Shown here: positions 26,624-35,830 of the stretch, piece by piece
Layout: each line of letters opens with the position of its first letter
Position numbering within the stretch: the stretch's first letter is position 1
NCBI RefSeq assembly: GCF_003096715.1
Contig: NZ_QEOL01000036.1
Coordinates: forward strand, 1-64,000
Direction of reading: 5' to 3'
DNA from: Paraburkholderia silvatlantica
Lineage (GTDB): Bacteria; Pseudomonadota; Gammaproteobacteria; Burkholderiales; Burkholderiaceae
DNA length: 64,000 nt
The notes under the pieces: model-generated
Told to the model about the DNA's origin: nothing
What the model saw: only the letters and a program-made list of their open reading frames with translations
Databases searched by the model: none
Made by a program: the position numbers and the translations under genes

Positions 26624-27805
26624 ATGTCGCGTTTGTCGAGAAGTACGTTTGGTATTGCGTTTGCCTGGGTGGCCGCGATATTTGCCGGTTGCTCCTGGGT
26701 GCCGAATTCGGGCCCAAGCACTGCGCAGATTGAGCGGGCCAGCTCTCCATCCAGTTCCGAATCCAGTCTGGCAGCGGGCATTCAGATCGTCGACCTGAAT
26801 GACGATGTCGCTCGCAAGCTATACGCAGAGCGAAGCAGTTCGGACTTTTTTACTACGCTCGGCGGTGGAGCTTTGTTCCAGCAGCAATTGGGCGTGGGAG
26901 ACACGATCGAGATTTCGATTTGGGAAGCGCCGCCCGCGACGCTCTTCGGCGCGGCGTCGATGGACGCAAAGACCGGGCCGAGCGGGTCACATGAAACGGT
27001 CTTGCCTGCTCAGGCAATCGACGGTGACGGCAATGTCAGCGTCCCCTTTGTCGGTGCCGTGAAGGCTGCCGGCCGCACGCCGTCCCAGCTTCAGCGCGAC
27101 ATTGAGCAGCGCCTTAGGGGCATGGCGCATGATCCGCAGGTGCTCGTGAAGCTGTCCACCAACGCGACGTCATATGTCACCGTCGTCGGCGATGTGACCA
27201 ACAGCAATCGTATGCCGTTGAGCGCGCGCGGCGAGCGCGTGCTCGATGCTCTTGCCAATTCGGGCGGTGTGCGCCAGCCCGTTGATAAGGTCACGATCCA
27301 GCTCACGCGCGGTGACAAGGTCGCTTCTATGCCGCTGTCCACGGTAATTCGAGATCCTCGGCAGAACGTTCAGTTGCGCGCCGGCGATATCGTGACCGCC
27401 TTGTTCCAGCCATATAGCTTCACGGCGCTTGGCGCGACGGGCAAGAACGAAGAAATCAATTTCGAGGCGCAGGGCATTACGCTCGCACAAGCTTTGGCGC
27501 GCGCTGGGGGGCTGGAAGACTCGCGTTCGGATGCACGCGGCGTGTTCATCTTCCGTTTCGAAGATGCCAACGCGTTGAGATGGCCCACCACCCCAGTGCG
27601 CACGACGGCGGAAGGAAAAGTTCCGGTTATCTATCGCGTGAATCTGCGTGATCCCGGTGCATTGTTCGTGACGCAAAGTTTCATAATGGACAACAAGGAC
27701 ATGCTGTATGTCTCGAACGCCCCGGTAAGCGAAATCCAGAAGGTACTGAATTTGGTGTTCTCTGTCGTATATCCGGTGGTCAGTGGTGTACAGACGTTCA
27801 AATAA
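26624..27805 (+). CDS. wcbC: Outer-membrane polysaccharide export lipoprotein (Wza/KpsD type, WcbC)
   Basis: A 393-residue protein with a lipoprotein signal peptide: a hydrophobic stretch, then lipobox FAGC with Cys23. Mature domains follow the polysaccharide export order: LGVGDTIEISIWEAP opens the Poly_export domain, GNVSVPFVGAVKAAGRT follows, then SLBB domains (YVTVVGDVTNSNRMPLSARGERVLDALANSGG). It forms the outer-membrane export channel for the capsule, working with KpsE-like WcbD and the KpsMT ABC transporter. ATG 26624 is fixed by the signal peptide. It is the first gene of a plus-strand operon with heptose genes. Confidence 0.92.
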   Translation: MSRLSRSTFGIAFAWVAAIFAGCSWVPNSGPSTAQIERASSPSSSESSLAAGIQIVDLNDDVARKLYAERSSSDFFTTLGGGALFQQQLGVGDTIEISIWEAPPATLFGAASMDAKTGPSGSHETVLPAQAIDGDGNVSVPFVGAVKAAGRTPSQLQRDIEQRLRGMAHDPQVLVKLSTNATSYVTVVGDVTNSNRMPLSARGERVLDALANSGGVRQPVDKVTIQLTRGDKVASMPLSTVIRDPRQNVQLRAGDIVTALFQPYSFTALGATGKNEEINFEAQGITLAQALARAGGLEDSRSDARGVFIFRFEDANALRWPTTPVRTTAEGKVPVIYRVNLRDPGALFVTQSFIMDNKDMLYVSNAPVSEIQKVLNLVFSVVYPVVSGVQTFK

Positions 27806-27870
27806 TTTCACGCGTCGTCCGTGGCTTCCTTCTCGTCGCCCGCGGACGCCGTGCTCGATTCTCACAAACC

Positions 27871-28350
27871 ATGCCAGTTTCCTTCGAACGTAAGCTGATC
27901 GATCGCTCTTCGCTTGTCGCGCTACGCGCCTCGCTGCCAGAGCTCGTCGTATTCACGAACGGCGTTTTCGACATTCTCCACCGCGGTCATGTGACCTACC
28001 TTGCGGAGGCCAAAGCGTTGGGCCAATGCCTGATCGTTGGCGTGAACAGCGACGCATCAGTGCGTATGCTGGGTAAGGGAGATGATCGTCCAATCAATAC
28101 GACAGATGATCGTATGGCGCTACTTGCCGCACTGGAGTGTGTCGATTATGTAGTCAAGTTTGAGGAGCAAACGCCCATTAACCTGATCGAGGCTATTCAC
28201 CCGGACGTTCTCGTGAAAGGTGGCGATTACGTTATGGATGCATTGCCCGAATCAGCGCTGGTGCGAGGTTGGGGCGGCACTGCACTCGCTATTCCGTTTG
28301 CTTTCGACCGTTCGACGACTGCGCTGCTCAAGAAGGTGCGTGCAAGCTGA
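27871..28350 (+). CDS. hldC: D-glycero-beta-D-manno-heptose 1-phosphate adenylyltransferase
   Basis: A 159-residue nucleotidyltransferase: TNGVFDILHRGHV carries the HxGH motif (His37, His40), and DDRPINTTDDR and VLVKGGDY are conserved in RfaE2/HldE C-terminal domains. It makes ADP-heptose from heptose-1-phosphate and ATP. In most Proteobacteria this is the C-terminal half of HldE; here it stands alone, with the kinase half encoded separately at 30082-31011. The gene follows wcbC by 65 bp. Its presence in the capsule locus suggests a heptose in the capsule, as in B. pseudomallei capsule I. Confidence 0.9.
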   Translation: MPVSFERKLIDRSSLVALRASLPELVVFTNGVFDILHRGHVTYLAEAKALGQCLIVGVNSDASVRMLGKGDDRPINTTDDRMALLAALECVDYVVKFEEQTPINLIEAIHPDVLVKGGDYVMDALPESALVRGWGGTALAIPFAFDRSTTALLKKVRAS

Positions 28351-28456
28351 GGCGATAAGCGGGACTGATTTAAATAAGACTGCACGGGCTTGTAGCGAAA
28401 ATATCGAGTGAACTGCGATATCTTCCGGGCGGCTTTAGAGCAAGTAAGGTAAATAC

Positions 28457-28678
28457 ATGAGAACACTGATCGGGGCAATTGTTATCGCCTATGCTGCATA
28501 TTTGACATTTGCAGTACTCAATGTCAACAAGGTGGCGGTAGAGATTCAGGATTGCCAGAGCAAATTGACGGCTCAATTGCACTCCGCTCCGATTAATGCA
28601 TCTTCGACAATTGAAGTACTCAATACTTGCCAGTTGCTCGCAAAACAGGTGCATGTGTCAATTCCTCAGATCAAGTAA
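28457..28678 (+). CDS. Small single-pass membrane or exported protein, unknown
   Basis: A 73-residue frame starting MRTLIGAIVIAYAAYLTF, a single hydrophobic N-terminal segment that could be a signal peptide or an anchor, followed by a polar tail with two Cys (DCQSK and NTCQLL). AAGGT lies 7 nt before the ATG, a good ribosome site, which favours a real gene. It sits between hldC and the AGE-family gene in the capsule operon. A 7-bp inverted repeat (28762-28768 with 28779-28785) follows before the next gene. No family is recognised. Confidence 0.55.
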   Translation: MRTLIGAIVIAYAAYLTFAVLNVNKVAVEIQDCQSKLTAQLHSAPINASSTIEVLNTCQLLAKQVHVSIPQIK

Positions 28679-28874
28679 ATAGCGGCAACACAGTCGCTGA
28701 ACGGAAGTTGTGCATAAAAGCGCGATCGTGCCGCTCTACGTCTGGTCGCGGCATAGGTGCCGTTTTCGATGCCGGAGCCGAAAACCCGGGTGACGAAGAA
28801 AACCGCGCTTTTTTCTGATGGCCTCATGAACTTAATTTTTTTAACATCGCAGCTTGGCGCAAACAATAATTGAT

Positions 28875-30020
28875 ATGCAAAGCACGCAATTCTCGGGAAT
28901 GGCTGAGGGGAAGTCTGGGGCAACGTCTGAGGAGCAAGAAATTCTGTCGGCGCTGAAAGTGCATTACGCAGAAAAAGTCCTGCCGATGTGGCGCGCGGCG
29001 GGTTTCAATGTCGAATTGGGCCTTGCATACGAAGCCGTTTCCTCGCAGACGACTGAACCACTGGCGCCTACTAGATATCGCGCAATGGCGTGCGCAAGAC
29101 AATTGTTTGTATTCGCACTCGCGGGGAAACTGGATCACGCTAAGCTGCTTTTCAATTCCTTAAAAATTCGTTTTCAGGACAAGGAACACGGCGGTTGGTT
29201 TTTTAGCGTTGATGCACGGGGCCACACCGGCGAGCGTAAGAAAGATCTCTATACGCATGCGTTTATCGTGTTTGCAGCTGCCGAGTATGCGCGTCTTTCC
29301 GGCAACAAGGAGGCGCTTCAGATCGTCGATGAGACCTCCGATCTGATCCTTGAGCGCTTTTCAGTTGCGGGTGGCGCCCCAGGGTTGCTTAACGCCGTTA
29401 TGTCCGCCGATTTCTCGGAGGCAATCGAAGGGGCAGCGCAAAATCCGCTGATGCACCTGACAGAAGCGTGGCTCGCTGCACGCGCGGCCTCTGGCGATAC
29501 TCGTTATGACGAACGGTTAGACGTGCTGATTCGCGCTGTTGCCGGGCACTTCACCCATGAAGCTACGGGCTGCATTCTCGAATTACCCGAGGGCACGGAA
29601 GGTAACCGGATCGAACCGGGTCACCAGTTCGAATGGTATTTCCTCGCTTATGGCAGCGCACATACGGCTTTCGACGCCGCGGGTATGCGTGCGTCGCTCG
29701 CGCGCGCATTCGATTTCGCTTGCCGCCATGGCGTCGATCCCGTCACCGCCGGCGTCTGCGCAGCAGTCGATGAGTCTGGTCAAGTGCTCGATCCGACGCA
29801 ACGAATCTGGGCGCAAACGGAATTTCTGCGTGCGCTCGCGACACATGTGTCGTCCGATGTGAAAGCGCACTTGCCGCAGGTGGCTTCGCGCTTCAAGACG
29901 CGCTTCCTCCACGATCGCGGCTGGTTTGAATGCCTCACGGCCGACGGCGTCGTTTCGCGCAGTGATATGCCGTCGACCACGCCTTATCACTTGGCGACAG
30001 CACTTCTCGCGATGCCTTGA
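28875..30020 (+). CDS. N-acylglucosamine 2-epimerase (AGE) family sugar isomerase
   Basis: A protein of about 381 residues with the (alpha/alpha)6-barrel pattern of the AGE family: KEHGGWFFSVD, KDLYTHAFIVFA, NPLMHLTEAWLAA, IEPGHQFEWYFL and RIWAQTEFLRA. The conserved His residues in THAF, LMHL and PGHQFEW are those that do the proton transfer in this family. Members isomerise or epimerise mannose, GlcNAc or related sugars. In the capsule operon between the two heptose genes it may act on a heptose or mannose precursor. ATG 28875 is chosen; ATG 28899 is also possible and neither has a strong ribosome site. Confidence 0.8.
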   Translation: MQSTQFSGMAEGKSGATSEEQEILSALKVHYAEKVLPMWRAAGFNVELGLAYEAVSSQTTEPLAPTRYRAMACARQLFVFALAGKLDHAKLLFNSLKIRFQDKEHGGWFFSVDARGHTGERKKDLYTHAFIVFAAAEYARLSGNKEALQIVDETSDLILERFSVAGGAPGLLNAVMSADFSEAIEGAAQNPLMHLTEAWLAARAASGDTRYDERLDVLIRAVAGHFTHEATGCILELPEGTEGNRIEPGHQFEWYFLAYGSAHTAFDAAGMRASLARAFDFACRHGVDPVTAGVCAAVDESGQVLDPTQRIWAQTEFLRALATHVSSDVKAHLPQVASRFKTRFLHDRGWFECLTADGVVSRSDMPSTTPYHLATALLAMP

Positions 30021-30081
30021 GTAAATAGTGACCTAGAGGAACGCGAAGCGCCCCCCAACAACTATCGATTTGCACCAAAGC

Positions 30082-31011
30082 ATGAATCTTGATTTCTCGA
30101 AGTCCTCTGTCCTGGTTGCTGGCGACGTCATGTTGGATCGCTACTGGTTCGGCGATACGACGCGAATTTCTCCGGAGGCGCCTGTGCCGGTTGTCCACGT
30201 TTCGCGTGTGAGTGCCACCGCGGGAGGCGCAGCCAATGTTGCGGTCAATATTTCGAATCTCGGTGCGAAAAGCGGACTAATTTCTGTCGTTGGCGCTGAT
30301 GAGGCAGGGCGAGAACTGAAGGCGATTCTGGACGAAGCCCGGGTCAATTGCCATTTCCTGGAAGCCAACGACTTTCCGACAGTCGTGAAACTGCGGCTGC
30401 TCGCGCGCGGCCAGCAGGTAGTGCGCGCCGACTTCGAAGAGCGTCCTGAACGTGAACTCCTGCTTCCTCTGGTCGATATCTTTTCGAAGGAACTTGCCGA
30501 TCATTCAGTCGTTGTTTTCTCCGACTACGGCAAGGGTGGTCTTTGTCATCTGCAGAGCATGATGGAGGCGGCGTTGGCCAAGCACAAAATCGTGCTCGTC
30601 GATCCGAAGGGTTCGGATTATTCTGCCTACCGCGGTGCGACGCTGCTTACGCCCAATCGTGATGAGTTTGCGCTGGTCGCAGGCCGCTGGAGCTCGGATA
30701 GTGAGTTCGAAAGGAAAGCCTTCAAATTGTGCGATGAGCTTGAATTGAGGGCGTTGCTCATCACACGCTCGGAAGAAGGGATGAGTCTCTTCTCAAACGG
30801 CAGGCATCTGCATATCAAGGCCGAAGCTCGCGAGGTTTACGACGTATCGGGTGCGGGCGACACAGTCATTGCGACGCTCGCCGCTGCGCTCTCCGACGGG
30901 TACTCGCTTGAAGACGCTGCCTTCGTCGCGAATCGGGCGGCCGGGGTCGTAGTTGGCAAGGTGGGTACCGCGCCGATTGCACTCGATGAATTGAAGCGCG
31001 CGCTCGTATAA
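30082..31011 (+). CDS. hldA: D-glycero-beta-D-manno-heptose-7-phosphate kinase
   Basis: A 309-residue PfkB-family kinase: VLVAGDVMLDRYWFGD at the N-terminus, ISPEAPVPVV, GGAANVAVN, and C-terminal VSGAGDTVIATLAAAL with the catalytic Asp. These are hallmarks of RfaE1/HldE kinase domains, which phosphorylate heptose-7-phosphate at C1. The partner adenylyltransferase is the separate hldC at 27871-28350. Neither GmhA (isomerase) nor GmhB (phosphatase) is visible in this window, so these steps must be encoded elsewhere. Confidence 0.9.
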   Translation: MNLDFSKSSVLVAGDVMLDRYWFGDTTRISPEAPVPVVHVSRVSATAGGAANVAVNISNLGAKSGLISVVGADEAGRELKAILDEARVNCHFLEANDFPTVVKLRLLARGQQVVRADFEERPERELLLPLVDIFSKELADHSVVVFSDYGKGGLCHLQSMMEAALAKHKIVLVDPKGSDYSAYRGATLLTPNRDEFALVAGRWSSDSEFERKAFKLCDELELRALLITRSEEGMSLFSNGRHLHIKAEAREVYDVSGAGDTVIATLAAALSDGYSLEDAAFVANRAAGVVVGKVGTAPIALDELKRALV

Positions 31012-31111
31012 ACATTGGTACAAGGCCTCGCAACGCGAGGATGCCGTCAAATATGGATGTCGTTTGAACCTGAGTTGTGACGCTTCGGACCAGCGAAGCG
31101 TTGAGCTCGGG

Positions 31112-33085
31112 ATGAATCGGCTCTCTGGCGTGAATGGGATGAACAAAATACACGAAGCACTGGCAATCAGTCCGCAGACAGCGGTTGCAGCGAATACTGC
31201 GCTGGCTCAGGGCGTTGAAACAGATTTCGGCCTCGGGACCATCGCGTACGAGAACATCCATGCGCCCGTCTTTCATGCATGGTTGAAGATGGGGCGTGAA
31301 AATCGCCGGCATGCGTTGCGAGATCGCTACGTTTTCTACTCGTACACAAGTTGCGTGGGTGCACACGTAACCGAATTGATGCGCCACGACTTCACCGAGG
31401 GTGACGCGTTTGTCGCCGACGTGCTGGAAAATATCTCGTACCTCGTCGACGCGCGTATTTCCTTCACGGAGGAATGGTTCAAGGGGCTGGAGCAACTCGT
31501 TGGTGACTTCACGACGATGAACTTCCTGCCCGAAGCGCGCACGCTGGTTGCCGTGGGTATGAACACTGGTGTCAAGAAGTTTCCGCGTCTCGCGCAGTCA
31601 CTCTCTGTGCACGCGGCCTATCTTGATGCGCTCGCTGGGCGCGTCGACGATGCATGCGCCGTCGCGCTGCGTCTTATTCAGCGCCCGTACCTTTTGCCCA
31701 GTCGGCGCGAACTGCCCGCGTTCTGCCATCGTCTTGTATATATTCTAGCTGCGGGTAACCGCCTGCGTGAATATCGTCTCGTCTTGTGGACGGGACTGGC
31801 GTTGCGCCAGACCAGCGGGCAATTGCGCGATTCGTTTGCGGCGCAGATTGCTAAGACGTACCGGGGCGTATTCCGTGCGCTCGCGCTTAACGGTGACGTG
31901 CCGCTCAAATACCGCATGTTGATCCTGCCGTCGTATACGGCCAGCCTGATTGCGAGTGTTCCCCCGCTGCGCTCAATCGGCTTGCATAAACCGTTCCGTC
32001 TGCTGGGTTCGGCTGTGTCGCTGCTCTCCGAAAGATTCCTGATCAAGAAGAGCGAATTGTTTCGTCCCGCTGGCGCGGCGGCGCGGACACGCGAAGAAGC
32101 GCGCGCTTTGAAGCAGGCGGATGCAAAGCAGCGCAGGATTCTGGTGACGCGTGCAATGGGAGGCATTGGCGATCTTTTCATGATGACGCCGGGTCTACTT
32201 GCACTGAAGCAAAAGTATCCGCAGGCATCGATCGACTTTGCAATTCCCAAGTCGTTTCACGCAGTATTCGAAGGTCTCCCAGGCATTCGTTTGATCAATA
32301 TCGACGAAGACGCGATCGAAATCCGAAAGTACAAGCGCTGGGTGAATTTGACAGATTGCCCGGCCGGTAAGCTGGAGTCAAAGCAGTATCCGAACGTGCG
32401 TCAGAATCGCATCGAGATCTTCGCGCGTTCGATGGGTATTTCGAAGGCCCGTTTGAGCCGCGCGCACGGTTTCCTGCCGTTCTATCGCGTGCGCGAAAGC
32501 GAACGGGAATGGGCTCAGCGCTATCTGCAAAAGATCAATCCCGACGGCCGCCCGGTCATCGGCGTACAACCCTTTGCTGCGGACAGTTATCGCAACTGGC
32601 CGCACATGGAAAAGCTGGTCGAGGAGCTTTCACACAGCTACTGCGTGCTCGTGTTCCATCATGAGCCGCTGAATGGCTTCCGCTTTGACAATGTGACGAC
32701 GGTTGTTGAACCGCTGCGCAACAGCATCGCGCTTGCGAGCCTCTGCGAACGCCTCGTCGTGCTGGATTCGTCATTCCTTCATATTGCGGCCGCGCTGAAG
32801 GTGCCTACGATCGCAATCTTCGGTGCAATTAGCGGTCGTCTGCGGACGAAGGATTATCCGAACATTCAGTTGCTCGCACCGAGCAAGGCCGAGTTTCCGT
32901 GCTATCCGTGCTGGCGTCATGAGCACAAACCGTGTCATCTGACCAACGGGCGGGAGAGTATTTGCCTGCGCGCGATTTCCGTAGACAGCGTGGTGTCAGG
33001 CTTGAAGAAGGATTTGACGCAGTGGCGCGAGTTGCCTTCTACCGGCAACAAGGTCGTCACGTGGATGCGCTTCGGCGGCGAGTGA
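31112..33085 (+). CDS. Two-part glycosyltransferase: helical N-terminal region plus GT9 domain
   Basis: A protein of about 657 residues. The C-terminal half (from about 345) is a GT9/heptosyltransferase domain: ILVTRAMGGIGDLFMMTPGLLALK as first strand and loop, PVIGVQPFA, and DSSFLHIAAALKVPTIAIFG at the donor site. The first 340 residues are helical and not recognised. Since GT9 enzymes commonly use ADP-heptose, this is the likely user of the HldA/HldC product. Start: ATG 31112 (after GAGCTCGG) is chosen; ATG 31139 and TTG 31064 are alternatives. It precedes the second sulfotransferase by 8 bp. Confidence 0.8.
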   Translation: MNRLSGVNGMNKIHEALAISPQTAVAANTALAQGVETDFGLGTIAYENIHAPVFHAWLKMGRENRRHALRDRYVFYSYTSCVGAHVTELMRHDFTEGDAFVADVLENISYLVDARISFTEEWFKGLEQLVGDFTTMNFLPEARTLVAVGMNTGVKKFPRLAQSLSVHAAYLDALAGRVDDACAVALRLIQRPYLLPSRRELPAFCHRLVYILAAGNRLREYRLVLWTGLALRQTSGQLRDSFAAQIAKTYRGVFRALALNGDVPLKYRMLILPSYTASLIASVPPLRSIGLHKPFRLLGSAVSLLSERFLIKKSELFRPAGAAARTREEARALKQADAKQRRILVTRAMGGIGDLFMMTPGLLALKQKYPQASIDFAIPKSFHAVFEGLPGIRLINIDEDAIEIRKYKRWVNLTDCPAGKLESKQYPNVRQNRIEIFARSMGISKARLSRAHGFLPFYRVRESEREWAQRYLQKINPDGRPVIGVQPFAADSYRNWPHMEKLVEELSHSYCVLVFHHEPLNGFRFDNVTTVVEPLRNSIALASLCERLVVLDSSFLHIAAALKVPTIAIFGAISGRLRTKDYPNIQLLAPSKAEFPCYPCWRHEHKPCHLTNGRESICLRAISVDSVVSGLKKDLTQWRELPSTGNKVVTWMRFGGE

Positions 33086-33093
33086 TTACATAA

Positions 33094-34278
33094 ATGAAGA
33101 AGACCATGCGCAAGATCCTCTATCACCATATTCCGAAGACGGGCGGTCAGTCACTGGCATTGCGTCTGGCTTCCGCGTTCGCGCTCGGTCGCTCGAGCTA
33201 TATGTCCGGCGACTTGAGCTTCCCCGAAGGGCGCGAGAAGCTGCGCGAGTTGCTCGAACATAAGGACTTCATCGAAGCACATATCAATGGCCCGGTCCTC
33301 GATGGTTTTGACGAACTCGATGTGCTGGCCACGGTTCGCGATCCTATTGCACAGATCGTCTCAAACTATCTGCATATCCTGCGCGAACCTTCGAACACGT
33401 TGCACCGGGTTGCACATCTCCTGTCACCCGAGCGATTCTTTGACCAGTACGGCGATTTTTTTTGCAACCATCAAACACGCTATTTCGTGTCGGCGTTTCG
33501 CACTCTGGAAGTCGAGGCAAGCCAGGTCGTCGAGATGACGACGCTGATGCTTGACTGCCTGAAGCACGTCAGATGGCTCGTACCGACGGAATCGATCGAC
33601 GAATTCTGTTTTCTCTGGCAAGTCGAAAGTCAGCGTGTGATGTCGCATCAGGATCTGCGCACGAATGTCGCCGGGACGGAGCGCGGCGAAAAAGAGCAAT
33701 TGACTCGCATCGTTTCGAAACGGCCAGAACTGTATTCCATCGATCTGTTGCTCTGGCAAGTGGCTCGAGATCAGTTTCTTGCGTACAAGAAGCGCGTGTC
33801 GAAGCAGGTTTTTGCGGGTGCTTCGTCTGACCACTGGGGACGTGTCTGGTCCGAGGATGCGAGCGCAATCCTGCTAGGTGAGGGCTGGCATCAACCGTAT
33901 TTCACGGATAACGGCGTGGAATATTGGGCGGGCCCTCAGAATACTTCCGAAGTGCAGATCAAACGATCGGCTGAGCAACGATGGCTTGTTTTCACCGTTC
34001 ACGTGTTTCATCGGGTTTTGGACGATGAAGTCAGCTTCCTGAAGGCAGACGGAACGCCGCTTCCGACACAATTCCGTCGAATTAACAATCAGCAGGTGAT
34101 GTATGCAATTGACCTCGATGGGTTGAGCGAATCAGACGTGGCGCTTCTTCGCGTGCCGGAAGTGTGGTCGCCCGCGATGGTCGATCACGGTCTGACCGAC
34201 GTAGCGCGCCGCAGCGTCGCGACGTCGAACTGGCAACTCACATCGAACTTGCCCGAAGGGTTGGGAATTACTGCGTAA
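33094..34278 (+). CDS. Sulfotransferase-like protein with C-terminal extension
   Basis: A 394-residue protein. HHIPKTGGQS (11-20) is the PAPS 5'-phosphosulfate loop, and ATVRDPIAQIVSNY (near 80-93) matches the 3'-phosphate binding motif (RDP, later Ser). Both are expected in active sulfotransferases. The core occupies about 235 residues; the remaining 160 or so form a separate, probably beta-rich domain (from about GWHQPYF). It ends the wcbC-hldC-AGE-hldA-GT9 operon. Inferred role: sulfation of the capsule repeat or its heptose. Confidence 0.78.
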   Translation: MKKTMRKILYHHIPKTGGQSLALRLASAFALGRSSYMSGDLSFPEGREKLRELLEHKDFIEAHINGPVLDGFDELDVLATVRDPIAQIVSNYLHILREPSNTLHRVAHLLSPERFFDQYGDFFCNHQTRYFVSAFRTLEVEASQVVEMTTLMLDCLKHVRWLVPTESIDEFCFLWQVESQRVMSHQDLRTNVAGTERGEKEQLTRIVSKRPELYSIDLLLWQVARDQFLAYKKRVSKQVFAGASSDHWGRVWSEDASAILLGEGWHQPYFTDNGVEYWAGPQNTSEVQIKRSAEQRWLVFTVHVFHRVLDDEVSFLKADGTPLPTQFRRINNQQVMYAIDLDGLSESDVALLRVPEVWSPAMVDHGLTDVARRSVATSNWQLTSNLPEGLGITA

Positions 34279-34296
34279 CCGTAAAAGCGCGCCGCT

Positions 34297-34321
34297 TTAA
34301 CCTTCGCAGTTCGAAGGTTAA
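34297..34321. terminator. Bidirectional stem-loop between convergent operons
   Basis: TTAACCTTCG (34297-34306) and CGAAGGTTAA (34312-34321) are perfect inverted repeats around a 5-nt loop, placed midway between the converging stops at 34278 and 34338. A shared terminator is the natural reading, though no long T-run follows. Confidence 0.55.
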
Positions 34322-34337
34322 GACGGCGGCGTCATGC

Positions 34338-35771
34338 TTAAGCGACCCGGTTGATGAAGACGTTGTTGACCGAACCGGATGCACCTTTCTCGGTGCGCAG
34401 TCGGACTTCGATATCGCCTTTTGCACGGTGCAGATGGAAGGGTACCTTCAGCCAACGCTCGGTACGCAACAATTGCGCAGGATATTCTCTCACGACGACG
34501 ACGCGACCGCAGTCGCATGCGAGATCCAGATACAGGGTCGTGTCCGTCATGAAGTCGTCAGCGAGTTTCACATGCGCAACATAGGTCCCGGCCTCCAGGC
34601 GCACATAAGGCCCCGACATGATGTGGCCGTGGCGTTTCGGGTCGAAATGCGGTCTCGTGGTCTCGCCAGGGAAATCCATACGCTGGAGAAGTTCCTCACC
34701 CTGTTGGCCCTCAGCTTCGCTGCCGCTGCGAGCAACGTTGAAATGTGCACGAAGCGACGGAATGCCAAGGTTGGAAACGGGCTTTTCCTTGATCAGCGCA
34801 TGCGTGAGTACCGTATTGACACCTGTCGCCGCGCCGGCAATCGGCAGTGCAATAGGCAGTCGCAGGAAATCCGGCTTGATCTGTTCTACCTCGTCGTTGA
34901 AGTGAAAGTAACGGGTCACATATGTGGGAGCGTCCGGGCCGAACACGACGGACTGGAATGCGACTTCGCCCGTCGTGATTCTTTCACGCAAATGCCAGTT
35001 CGGTTCAATCGCGAGTTGGCGCTCGTGTAGCGTTTCGTTCTCGTTCGTCGTTCCGTCGCCAAGCCAGGACAGCGAGCTCCCTAGAGCCTTGCGTTCGGCG
35101 GCAATGAATTCGTTCAGATCAAAAGATCCGCGGTCAAGCAGGAAATTACGGATGATGCTGCGTAGCGCGCCATAGCGCTTGAGTTCCTCCGCCATCCAAT
35201 GGTCGAAATGATCGACATATTGGATGTTGACGTTCTGAATGCTCTGGATATTCCTTGCATTCTCGATGTCGAGCGGATCTGCGCGAGAGACATAGACATC
35301 GACCGATTTTGCGGGCCATTCGGCAAGGATCGTTCGCACGTCCTTGATTGTTGCCGGCACATCCGATAATTTCTCGAAAAAGCGGGTGAAGCGGCCGTCA
35401 GCCAGAATATTGCAGGTCCGCGTACATACACTAGTTTGCGGCGAAATGGCGACAATCTTGTCAGCCTTTACCCGTGCACCCAGCAAGATCGCGCCGAACG
35501 CCCCCATGCTATCGCCGATAAAGAGCATGCGTTTGTAACGCGAGCGTAGCGGCGCGAGATATGCGATGACCTCTTCGTGCGTAGCGCCAACACCGTCGAT
35601 ACCCTTTGTGTACCAGGCGTTATCGAGATCCTTCAGCAGGACCGCGGCAAAGTCGCTGCCGTGGGTCAGCGACGCAAAATCAAATGTGTCAGCTTTCGAA
35701 TTGTCTGCGTTGTATGACGTAAGCGCGACAATTAGACATTCCGAGTCGATCAGATTCTCTTGTTTCCACAT
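34338..35771 (-). CDS. Alpha/beta-hydrolase-like protein with C-terminal beta domain
   Basis: A 477-residue protein. The N-terminal 200 residues look like an alpha/beta hydrolase: FIGDSMGAFGA is a nucleophile elbow (Ser88 in GDSMG), VSRADPLD is a possible acid, and YVDHFDHW a possible catalytic His. The rest appears beta-rich (YVRLEAGTYVAHVKL, LYLDLACDCGRV) and may bind glycan. Possible roles are a capsule O-acetyl esterase or an acyl transferase of this fold. It lies 59 bp downstream of the wzt stop at the end of the wcbD-wzm-wzt operon. Not recognised as a named protein. Confidence 0.7.
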   Translation of the reverse strand: MWKQENLIDSECLIVALTSYNADNSKADTFDFASLTHGSDFAAVLLKDLDNAWYTKGIDGVGATHEEVIAYLAPLRSRYKRMLFIGDSMGAFGAILLGARVKADKIVAISPQTSVCTRTCNILADGRFTRFFEKLSDVPATIKDVRTILAEWPAKSVDVYVSRADPLDIENARNIQSIQNVNIQYVDHFDHWMAEELKRYGALRSIIRNFLLDRGSFDLNEFIAAERKALGSSLSWLGDGTTNENETLHERQLAIEPNWHLRERITTGEVAFQSVVFGPDAPTYVTRYFHFNDEVEQIKPDFLRLPIALPIAGAATGVNTVLTHALIKEKPVSNLGIPSLRAHFNVARSGSEAEGQQGEELLQRMDFPGETTRPHFDPKRHGHIMSGPYVRLEAGTYVAHVKLADDFMTDTTLYLDLACDCGRVVVVREYPAQLLRTERWLKVPFHLHRAKGDIEVRLRTEKGASGSVNNVFINRVA

Positions 35772-35830
35772 GATTTATGTCTGGGAATGGAGCGGAGATC
35801 CGCGCGCGATCGAGGATCGCAAGCTTTTGC

